A stretch of DNA of 36,930 nucleotides, taken from positions 11,177 to 48,106 of the forward strand of contig NZ_MWLL01000134.1 in the NCBI RefSeq assembly GCF_002198675.1, given 5' to 3'. This document shows positions 29,689-36,930 of the stretch, piece after piece. A program made the translations under genes and the position numbers. How positions within the stretch are numbered: the first letter of the stretch is position 1; the number at the start of each line of letters is the position of its first letter. This stretch comes from Kineosporia sp. R_H_3 (GTDB taxonomy: Bacteria; Actinomycetota; Actinomycetes; Actinomycetales; Kineosporiaceae). Under the pieces are notes generated by a model. The model was not told the DNA's origin. It saw only the letters and a program-made list of their open reading frames with translations, and ran no database searches.

Positions 29689-31833
29689 ATGACGACGGAG
29701 CCCGTGCCGCGCAGCACCTCCCGGCCGATCACGACGCTGCTCGTCGCGAACCGCGGCGAGATCGCCCGCCGGGTCTTCGCGACGTGTCGCGCCCTCGGGA
29801 TCGGCACGGTCGCGGTCTTCTCCGACGCCGACGCCGACGCGCCGTTTGTCGCCGAGGCGGACGCCGCGGTCCGGCTCCCCGGCACCGCCGCCGCCGACAC
29901 GTACCTGCGCGGCGACCTCGTCGTCGCGGCCGCGCTGCGCGCCGGGGCGGACGCCGTCCACCCCGGGTACGGCTTCCTCTCCGAGAACGCCGACCTCGCC
30001 GCGGCCGTGGGCGCGGCCGGGCTGGTCTGGGTCGGGCCGCCGCCCGCCGCGATCAGCGCGATGGGCTCGAAGACCGCGGCGAAGAAGGCGATGGAGGCCG
30101 TCGGCGTCCCCGTCCTCGCCGACCTGGACCCCGGCACCGTCACGGCGGCCGACCTGCCCGTCCTCGTCAAGGCGTCGGCGGGAGGCGGCGGGCGCGGGAT
30201 GCGGGTCGTCCGCGACCTCGCGGACCTGCCGGGCGCCGTGGAGAGCGCCGCCGCCGAGGCGCTCGCCGCGTTCGGCGACGGCACCGTCTTCGTCGAGCCG
30301 TACGTGGAGCGCGGCCGGCACGTCGAGGTGCAGGTGCTCGCCGACACCCTCGGCACGGTGTGGGCGCTCGGCGAGCGTGAGTGCTCGATCCAGCGGCGCC
30401 ACCAGAAGATCGTCGAGGAGTCCCCGTCCCCGCTCGTCGAGGCCGTGCCCGCGCTGCGGGAGCGGCTCCTCGACGCCGCGACGACGGCGGCCCGGGCGAT
30501 CGGGTACGTCGGCGCCGGCACCGTCGAGTTCCTCGTGGACGCCGCGGGCACCGGCCCGGACGGCGTGCCGCGCTTCTTCTTCCTCGAGACGAACACCCGG
30601 CTCCAGGTCGAGCACCCGGTGACCGAGCTGCGCCACGGCCTCGACCTCGTCGCCGCCCAGCTCGCGGTCGCCGCCGGCCGCACGCTCGACCCGCACCCGC
30701 CGGCGCCGCGCGGCCACGCCGTCGAGGTGCGGCTCTACGCCGAGGAACCGGCCGCCGGCTGGGCGCCGCGCACCGGCACGCTCCACCGGTTCGAGGTCCC
30801 CGGCGTCGACGCCCGCTTCACCGTGCCGGACCGGCCCGCCGACCGGGCGGTGCTCCGCCTCGACAGCGGCGTCGAGAGCGGCGCCGTCGTCTCCCCGTTC
30901 TACGACCCCATGCTCGCCAAGCTCATCGCCTGGGCCCCGCGCCGCGAGGACGCCGTCGCCCGGCTGGCCGCGGCCCTCGCCTCGGCCCGGGTCCACGGGG
31001 TCACGACGAACCGCGACCTGCTCGTGAACACGCTGCGGCACAGCGCGTTCGGTGCCGGTGACACCGACACCGGCTTCCTGGAGCGGCACGACGTCGCCGT
31101 CCTCGCGGCCCCGCTCGCCGAGCCGGACGCCGTCCGGCTGTCCGCGCTCGCCGCGGCGCTGGCCACCGCGGCCGGACGGCGGCGCGCGGCGCCCGTGCTC
31201 GGTGGCCTGCCCGGCGGGTGGCGCAACGTCCCCGCCCACCCGCAGACGGTGGCGTTCGAGCACGCCGGGGAGCGGGTCGACGTCGCCTACCGGCTCGGCC
31301 GCGGCGGTCTGCAGGCCGAGGCGTTCGACGCCGTCGCCCTCGTCTGCGCCGGGCCGGAGCGGGTCGTCCTCGACGTCGACGGCGTCCGCCGCACGTTCGA
31401 CGTCGCCGCCCACGGCAGCGCACCGCACGGCGAGGGCGACGCGGCGCTGGTCTGCGTCGACTCCCCGCTCGGCCCCGTGGCCCTGACACCGCTCGCGCGC
31501 TTCCCGCGGACCGGGGCCACGGCCGCCGCCGGGTCGTTGCTCGCACCGATGCCGGGCACCGTGGTGCGGCTCGGACCCGCTGCGGGGCAACGGGTCGAGG
31601 CGGGCACCCCGCTCGTCTGGCTGGACGCCATGAAGATGGAGCACGTCCTCGCGGCCCCGGCCGCCGGGGTCGTCGCGCAGGTCCTGGTCGCCGTCGGCGA
31701 CCAGGTCGAGGTCGGTGCGGTGCTCGCGGTCGTCAGCGACGACACGCCAGACGACACGGCAGACGAGACAGCTGATGTCACGGCTGATAATGCGGCAGGA
31801 GCGCCGGCAGGGAGCGAGGAGGAGCAGCGATGA
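29689..31833 (+). CDS. Acyl-CoA carboxylase alpha subunit (biotin carboxylase with biotin carrier)
   Basis: A 714-residue biotin carboxylase-BCCP fusion. ATP-grasp features are ANRGEIARRVF, GYGFLSENADLA, KASAGGGGRGMR (ATP-binding glycine loop), ECSIQRRHQKIVEE and ETNTRLQVEHPVTE. The biotinylated lysine is Lys649 in LDAMKMEH near the C-terminus. It ends with a 30-residue Asp/Thr/Glu-rich tail (DDTPDDTADETADV...), encoded by less GC-rich, repetitive sequence at 31735-31815, which looks like a recent extension. It uses ATP and bicarbonate to carboxylate biotin for the beta subunit just upstream. The stop overlaps the next ATG by four bases (ATGA). Confidence 0.96.
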   Translation: MTTEPVPRSTSRPITTLLVANRGEIARRVFATCRALGIGTVAVFSDADADAPFVAEADAAVRLPGTAAADTYLRGDLVVAAALRAGADAVHPGYGFLSENADLAAAVGAAGLVWVGPPPAAISAMGSKTAAKKAMEAVGVPVLADLDPGTVTAADLPVLVKASAGGGGRGMRVVRDLADLPGAVESAAAEALAAFGDGTVFVEPYVERGRHVEVQVLADTLGTVWALGERECSIQRRHQKIVEESPSPLVEAVPALRERLLDAATTAARAIGYVGAGTVEFLVDAAGTGPDGVPRFFFLETNTRLQVEHPVTELRHGLDLVAAQLAVAAGRTLDPHPPAPRGHAVEVRLYAEEPAAGWAPRTGTLHRFEVPGVDARFTVPDRPADRAVLRLDSGVESGAVVSPFYDPMLAKLIAWAPRREDAVARLAAALASARVHGVTTNRDLLVNTLRHSAFGAGDTDTGFLERHDVAVLAAPLAEPDAVRLSALAAALATAAGRRRAAPVLGGLPGGWRNVPAHPQTVAFEHAGERVDVAYRLGRGGLQAEAFDAVALVCAGPERVVLDVDGVRRTFDVAAHGSAPHGEGDAALVCVDSPLGPVALTPLARFPRTGATAAAGSLLAPMPGTVVRLGPAAGQRVEAGTPLVWLDAMKMEHVLAAPAAGVVAQVLVAVGDQVEVGAVLAVVSDDTPDDTADETADVTADNAAGAPAGSEEEQR

Positions 31834-32999
31834 GCTTCGTCGAGAGCCCGGAGAGGGTCGCCCTGCGCGAGGTCGTGAGCGACCTCGGGCGGCGGTACGG
31901 CTTCGAGTACTTCCAGCGGGTCTCCCGGGCCGGCCGGCACGCCGACGAGCTGTGGGCCGAGGCCGGCAAGCTCGGCTTCCTCGGGGTGAACCTGCCCGCC
32001 GAGCACGGTGGCGGCGGTGCGGGGCTCTACGAGCTCTCGCTCGTCCTCGAGGAGCTCGGGGCCGCCGGCTGCGGCCTGCTCATGATGGTCGTGTCGCCGG
32101 CGATCTGCGGCACGGTCGTCGCGCGCTTCGGCACCGACGCGCAGAAGGCCAGCTGGCTGCCGGGTCTCGCCGACGGCAGCCGGGTCATGGCGTTCGGGAT
32201 CACCGAGCCGGACGCCGGGTCGAACTCGCACAACATCACGACCGTCGCCCGGCGCGACGGGACCGGTGACGACGCGGGCTGGCTGCTCACGGGCCGCAAG
32301 GTCTACGTCTCGGGCGTCGACGCCGCGGACGACGTCATGATCGTCGCCCGCACCGAGGACGCGCGCACCGGGCGGCTGCGGCCGGCGCTGTTCGTCGTCC
32401 CGCGCACCGCACCGGGCTTCGAGCACCGCGCCATCGACATGGAGCTGCTCACCCCGGAGCGGCAGTTCGCGCTCTTCCTCGACGACGTGGCGCTACCGGC
32501 CGACGCACTCGTCGGGCACCCCGACGCGGGCCTCGCCCAGCTCTTCGCCGGCCTCAATCCCGAGCGGGTCATGGCCGCCGCCTACGCCCTCGGGACGGCC
32601 CGGTACGCGCTCGACAAGGCGGTCGCCTACGCGAAGGAACGGCAGGTCTGGTCGGTGCCGATCGGTGCGCACCAGGGCCTCTCGCACCCGCTCGCGCAGG
32701 TGAAGGTCGAGGTCGAGCTCGCCCGGCTCATGATGCAGAAGGCCGCCGCCCTCGTCGACGAGGGCCACGAGGAGGCGGCCGGCGAGGCGGCGAACATGGC
32801 GAAGTACGCCGCCGGCGAGGCGGGCGCCCGGGCCGTCGACCAGGCGATCCAGACCCTGGGCGGCAACGGCCTGAGCCGGGAGTACGGTCTCGCGCCGTTG
32901 CTCACGATGTCCCGCGTCGGCAGGATCGCTCCCGTGAGCCGCGAGATGATCCTCAACTTCGTCGCGCAGAACAGCCTCGGGCTGCCGAGGTCCTACTGA
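31830..32999 (+). CDS. Acyl-CoA dehydrogenase
   Basis: A 389-residue flavoprotein that introduces an alpha-beta double bond into an acyl-CoA. FAD-binding blocks AFGITEPDAGSNSHN and the C-terminal QTLGGNGLSREYGLAPLLTMSRV are present. The usual C-terminal catalytic Glu (EGT motif) is replaced by APVSREM; instead Glu245 in GLNPERV occupies the position used by isovaleryl-CoA-type dehydrogenases, fitting a branched substrate. In the operon it should act after the ligase and before the carboxylase, making an enoyl-CoA with a methyl branch such as citronellyl- or isovaleryl-like CoA. That substrate is inference. ATGA overlap with the alpha subunit. Confidence 0.94.
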   Translation: MSFVESPERVALREVVSDLGRRYGFEYFQRVSRAGRHADELWAEAGKLGFLGVNLPAEHGGGGAGLYELSLVLEELGAAGCGLLMMVVSPAICGTVVARFGTDAQKASWLPGLADGSRVMAFGITEPDAGSNSHNITTVARRDGTGDDAGWLLTGRKVYVSGVDAADDVMIVARTEDARTGRLRPALFVVPRTAPGFEHRAIDMELLTPERQFALFLDDVALPADALVGHPDAGLAQLFAGLNPERVMAAAYALGTARYALDKAVAYAKERQVWSVPIGAHQGLSHPLAQVKVEVELARLMMQKAAALVDEGHEEAAGEAANMAKYAAGEAGARAVDQAIQTLGGNGLSREYGLAPLLTMSRVGRIAPVSREMILNFVAQNSLGLPRSY

Positions 33000-33796
33000 T
33001 GGGCGCACCGACGGCCACACCGACGGGTCCGCAGCCGGACGACGGCGAGGTCGTGCGGTACGCCGTCCGGGACGCCGTCGCCACCGTCACCCTGGACTCA
33101 CCGGCCAACCGCAACGCGCTCTCCCGGGCGCTCGTCGCAGGGTTCGAGGCCGCGCTCGACCGCGCGGCCGCCGACCGCGACGTGCGGGCGGTCGTGCTCA
33201 CCCACACCGGGACGACGTTCTGCGCCGGTGCCGACCTGCGGGAGGCGCTCGCGGACGGCGTCGAGGCGACGGCTCGGACACTGCTGCGGCTGCTGCGCGG
33301 GATCGTCGCGCACCGCTGCCCGGTCGTCGCGCTCGTCGACGGGCACGTCCGGGCCGGCGGGCTGGGCCTCGTCGGGGCCTGTGACGTCGTCGTCGCCGGC
33401 CGCCGGAGCACCTTCGCGTTCACCGAGTCCCGGCTGGGCCTCGCGCCCGCGGTGATCTCCGCGGTCACGACACCCCGGATGACGAGCCGCGCAGCCGGCC
33501 GGTACTACCTCACGGGCGAGACGTTCGACGCCACGCAGGCGCAGGACGCCGGGCTGGTGACCGTCGCCGCCGACGATCCGGCCGCCGCGGCCGAGGAGGT
33601 CCTCGCCGCGCTGCGGCTGTGCTCCCCGCAGGGCCTCGCCGAGTCGAAGAAGGTCGCCGCGGCCGGCGTCCTCGCCGCGCTCGACGCGACCGGCCCGGCG
33701 CTCGCCACCCTGTCCGCGTCGCTGTTCGCCTCCGACGAGGCCCGCGAGGGCATGACGGCCTTCGCCGAGCGCCGTCCGCCGTCCTGGGCCCGCTGA
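32999..33796 (+). CDS. Enoyl-CoA hydratase/isomerase-family protein lacking the first catalytic Glu
   Basis: A 265-residue crotonase-fold protein starting at ATG 32999 (TGATG overlap with the dehydrogenase stop). The oxyanion-hole motif CAGADLREAL and the HVRAGGLGLVGACDVVVA helix are in place. Of the two glutamates used by enoyl-CoA hydratase (Glu144 and Glu164 of the rat enzyme), the first is Gly123 here and the second is retained as Glu143 in FTESRLGLAP. So simple syn-hydration may be impaired; crotonase relatives with one Glu act as isomerases, lyases or special hydratases. By operon logic it would process the glutaconyl-type product of the carboxylase, like AtuE or LiuC. Confidence 0.9.
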   Translation: MGAPTATPTGPQPDDGEVVRYAVRDAVATVTLDSPANRNALSRALVAGFEAALDRAAADRDVRAVVLTHTGTTFCAGADLREALADGVEATARTLLRLLRGIVAHRCPVVALVDGHVRAGGLGLVGACDVVVAGRRSTFAFTESRLGLAPAVISAVTTPRMTSRAAGRYYLTGETFDATQAQDAGLVTVAADDPAAAAEEVLAALRLCSPQGLAESKKVAAAGVLAALDATGPALATLSASLFASDEAREGMTAFAERRPPSWAR

Positions 33797-33816
33797 CCGC
33801 ACCGAAGGAGACCGTC

Positions 33817-35406
<1,590 letters not shown>

Positions 35407-35473
35407 CGCACCGGACGCTCGGTCTCCACGCCCCGGGCGCGACGCAGCAGCAGGACGGACCAGGAGGGTTCAC

Positions 35474-36109
35474 GTGGTGGTGACGGCGGGCCGGCCCGGG
35501 GGCGACCCCGCCGGTCGCGAGCCGCAGCAGGACCGCAGCCGGCTGACCCGGCGCAAGGTCCTCGAGGCGGCGGTGGAGTCCCTCGCCGAGCACGGCTGGG
35601 CGGGCTCCACGGTGGTCACCGTCGCCGAGCGGGCGGGTGTCTCCCGAGGGGCCGCGCAGCACCACTTCCCGACCCGGGAGTCGCTGTTCGCCGCGGCCTT
35701 CGAGCTCACCGCCGCCGAGCGGCTCGCCCACGTGCGCCGCGAGGCGGCCCGGCTCGCCCCGTCGGGGGAGCGGACCGAGGCCGTCCTCGTCATGCTCTGC
35801 GGTGTCTACACCGGGCCGCTGTTCCGCGCCGCCCTGCACCTGCACACGGCCGCGGCCGTCGAGGACGACCTGCGGGCGCTCGTGGCCCGCTCCGAGGCCG
35901 AGGTCAACGCCGAGGTGCACCGGACGGCGGTCGCGCTGCTCGGCGTCGACGAGACGCTGCCCGGCAACCGGGAGCTCGTCCAGGGCACGCTCGACCTGCT
36001 CCGCGGCCTGGCGCTCGCCGACGTCCTCACCGACGACAGCCGACGGCGGCGCGGCGTGCTGCGGCGCTGGGCCCAGGTGCTCGACGGGGCGGTGCGTCGC
36101 GCCGGGTGA
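35474..36109 (+). CDS. TetR-family transcriptional regulator
   Basis: A 211-residue regulator. The N-terminal helix-turn-helix (about residues 25-70) reads RRKVLEAAVESLAEHGWAGSTVVTVAERAGVSRGAAQHHFPTRESLFAAA, the standard TetR_N pattern. The C-terminal ligand-binding part is all-helical and of the type found with acyl-CoA-responsive repressors. GTG 35474 follows AGGAGG (35462-35467). It is the last gene of the catabolic operon, 67 bases after the ligase, in a region without an obvious promoter. It likely represses the operon at the palindrome 25398-25411 until an acyl-CoA intermediate binds. Confidence 0.93.
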   Translation: MVVTAGRPGGDPAGREPQQDRSRLTRRKVLEAAVESLAEHGWAGSTVVTVAERAGVSRGAAQHHFPTRESLFAAAFELTAAERLAHVRREAARLAPSGERTEAVLVMLCGVYTGPLFRAALHLHTAAAVEDDLRALVARSEAEVNAEVHRTAVALLGVDETLPGNRELVQGTLDLLRGLALADVLTDDSRRRRGVLRRWAQVLDGAVRRAG

Positions 36110-36121
36110 CGGCCCGACCCG

Positions 36122-36140
36122 GACGGGTCAACGACCCGTC
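36122..36140 (+). terminator. Hairpin terminator after the tetR gene
   Basis: GACGGGTC (36122-36129) and GACCCGTC (36133-36140) form a perfect 8-bp stem with an AAC loop, 13 bases after the tetR stop. No U-tract. Confidence 0.65.
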
Positions 36141-36242
36141 ACCCGGCAGGCGGCGGTCGGTGCCGTCCAGCGGCCGTGACCGGTTGCCGATGACTTGAGG
36201 ACGTCGGTCGTCGCGAACGGTCCTCCGCGCCCCCGCCGGGAG

Positions 36243-36265
36243 TCCCGGGCACGTCCCGCCCGGGA
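36243..36265. other. Hairpin in the leader of the chemotaxis receptor gene
   Basis: TCCCGGGC (36243-36250) and GCCCGGGA (36258-36265) pair perfectly around a seven-base loop. The gap between tetR and the receptor gene (36110-36405) holds this, the terminator at 36122-36140, and GCCGATGA at 36186-36193, which resembles a flagellar-sigma -10 but lacks a matching -35. Confidence 0.4.
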
Positions 36266-36405
36266 TCTCGGCGGCCGGATGATCAGGACGCTTCAGTCCC
36301 CGCCCGTTGCGGCCGATGCCCGGAGTGAGCGGACAGCAGTACCCCGGAGCCGTCCGTCCGAACAGGCACGCGCCGCCGGCGCGTCTCGAGAGCTGGAGTC
36401 GTCGA

Positions 36406-36930
36406 GTGTTCGACCGTCTGAGCCGTCAGGGGGCCCGTCCGGGGTCCCGTTCCGCAGCCGTGCACGCCGCCGTCACGACGGCGCTCGAGGCTGCCGCCCG
36501 TAACGACCTCACCCTTCGAGCGCCGGTCGAGGGGGTCGACCACGAGGACCTGCCGCTGTGCCTCGCGGCGAACTCGCTCATCGACACGATCGCCACGCTC
36601 CAGGCGGAGATCGCCCACATGTCCGTCGAGCACGACGCGGGCGACATCGACGTCGTCATCGACGTCGCACGGTTCCCCGAGGCCTACCGACCGCTCGCGC
36701 AGGCGATCAACCACATGGTCGGCGGTCACATCGCGGTGAAGAAGAAGGCGATGGCCGTCATCAAGGCGTTCGGCGAGGGCGACTTCGACGCCCCGATGGA
36801 GCAGCTGCCCGGCAAGAAGGCCTTCATCAACGACACGATCGAGACGGTCCGCGGCAACCTCAAGGGCCTCATGGCGGCGATGAACCACATGTCCGCCGAG
36901 CACGACGCGGGCGACATCGACGTCTCGATC
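36406..36930 (+). CDS. Cytoplasmic methyl-accepting chemotaxis protein, N-terminal part (3' end outside window)
   Basis: The frame is open to the right edge (175 codons seen). GTG 36406 is chosen because GGAG (36395-36398) lies seven bases upstream and earlier codons have no coding character. The first 60 residues are Arg/Ala-rich then helical; no membrane segment or signal is present, so the receptor is cytoplasmic. From about residue 55 it consists of HAMP-like repeats: the block HMSxEHDAGDIDV occurs at residues 71-83 and 161-173, 90 residues apart, with IKAFGEGDFDAPMEQLPGKKAFINDTIETVRGN between. This is the poly-HAMP arrangement of actinobacterial chemotaxis receptors; the methyl-accepting signalling domain should lie beyond the edge. 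It implies a motile host. Confidence 0.8.
   Translation, partial: MFDRLSRQGARPGSRSAAVHAAVTTALEAAARNDLTLRAPVEGVDHEDLPLCLAANSLIDTIATLQAEIAHMSVEHDAGDIDVVIDVARFPEAYRPLAQAINHMVGGHIAVKKKAMAVIKAFGEGDFDAPMEQLPGKKAFINDTIETVRGNLKGLMAAMNHMSAEHDAGDIDVSI
36616..36924 (+). repeat. 270-bp spaced direct repeat inside the chemotaxis receptor gene
   Basis: The 39-base segments 36616-36654 and 36886-36924 differ at a single base and encode HMS(V/A)EHDAGDIDV. The spacing of 270 bases equals 90 codons, one repeat unit. The near-identity at DNA level is stronger than protein conservation requires. Confidence 0.85.

Noticed and set aside
27582-30683. A 1033-codon open frame on the minus strand, and similar very long frames opposite most genes.
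   Set aside because: They lie antisense to clear gene families, have Arg/Pro/Ala-only composition, and arise because stops are rare in such GC-rich DNA.
36186-36193. GCCGATGA, like the flagellar sigma factor -10 element, upstream of the chemotaxis receptor.
   Set aside because: No TAAA-type -35 at the right distance and the last bases differ from GCCGATAA; too weak to call.

Overview
The window is about 37 kb of very GC-rich DNA (I judge it well above 70%). Genes start with ATG or GTG behind GGAGG-type ribosome sites, neighbouring genes often overlap by four bases, some TANNNT promoters appear leaderless, and a CebR-type operator precedes a beta-glucosidase. Gene content (OmpR two-component pair, Pls-type synthetase, mycothiol-era metal-binding fold, chemotaxis receptor) fits a free-living, motile, cellulolytic-type actinobacterium; a Cellulomonas-like member of the Micrococcales is my best guess. 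No phage, transposon, tRNA, rRNA or CRISPR array was seen.

Layout. 1-518: end of a TauE/SafE-type permease. 540-2797 (minus): ribA, a DOPA-dioxygenase-like gene and marR, headed by a promoter with two TTGA-N4-TCAA operators. 2900-5467 (minus): two proteins of unknown function. 5774-7775 (plus): two tandem pirins behind a SigR-like promoter and a palindrome. 7799-8941 (minus): a VOC protein and a macro-domain protein, with a long inverted repeat between them. 9034-11021 (plus): an OmpR-type response regulator and its histidine kinase, facing a membrane-anchored DM13 protein. 11968-15700 (plus): a phosphatidylcholine-synthase-like enzyme, a DMT permease, a tiny HhH-like protein, an atypical shikimate dehydrogenase and a phosphopantetheinyl transferase.

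21112-15654 (minus) is, to me, the most interesting locus: a complete Pls/PosA-type single-module NRPS (A-PCP, six membrane segments, three beta-helix acyltransferase-like domains), the architecture of epsilon-poly-L-lysine synthetase, followed 11 bases later by an M1 zinc aminopeptidase. The nearby phosphopantetheinyl transferase could load the carrier domain. The pair resembles the polymer synthase/depolymerase pairing of Streptomyces poly-lysine producers. 21345-22802: GH1 beta-glucosidase with a CebR-like operator and a 16-bp-stem terminator. 22866-25290 (minus): a small membrane-anchored orphan and a luciferase-like/hemerythrin fusion.

25479-36109 (plus) is a tightly coupled catabolic operon: DinB-like TIGR03084 protein (with an apparent 1-base frameshift), AtuA, acyl-CoA carboxylase beta and biotin-carrying alpha subunits, acyl-CoA dehydrogenase, enoyl-CoA hydratase, acyl-CoA ligase and a TetR regulator. 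It should activate a branched or terpenoid acid to its CoA thioester, dehydrogenate, carboxylate and hydrate it; no terminal lyase is present here. The window ends inside a cytoplasmic chemotaxis receptor gene (36406 onward) with 90-residue repeats.
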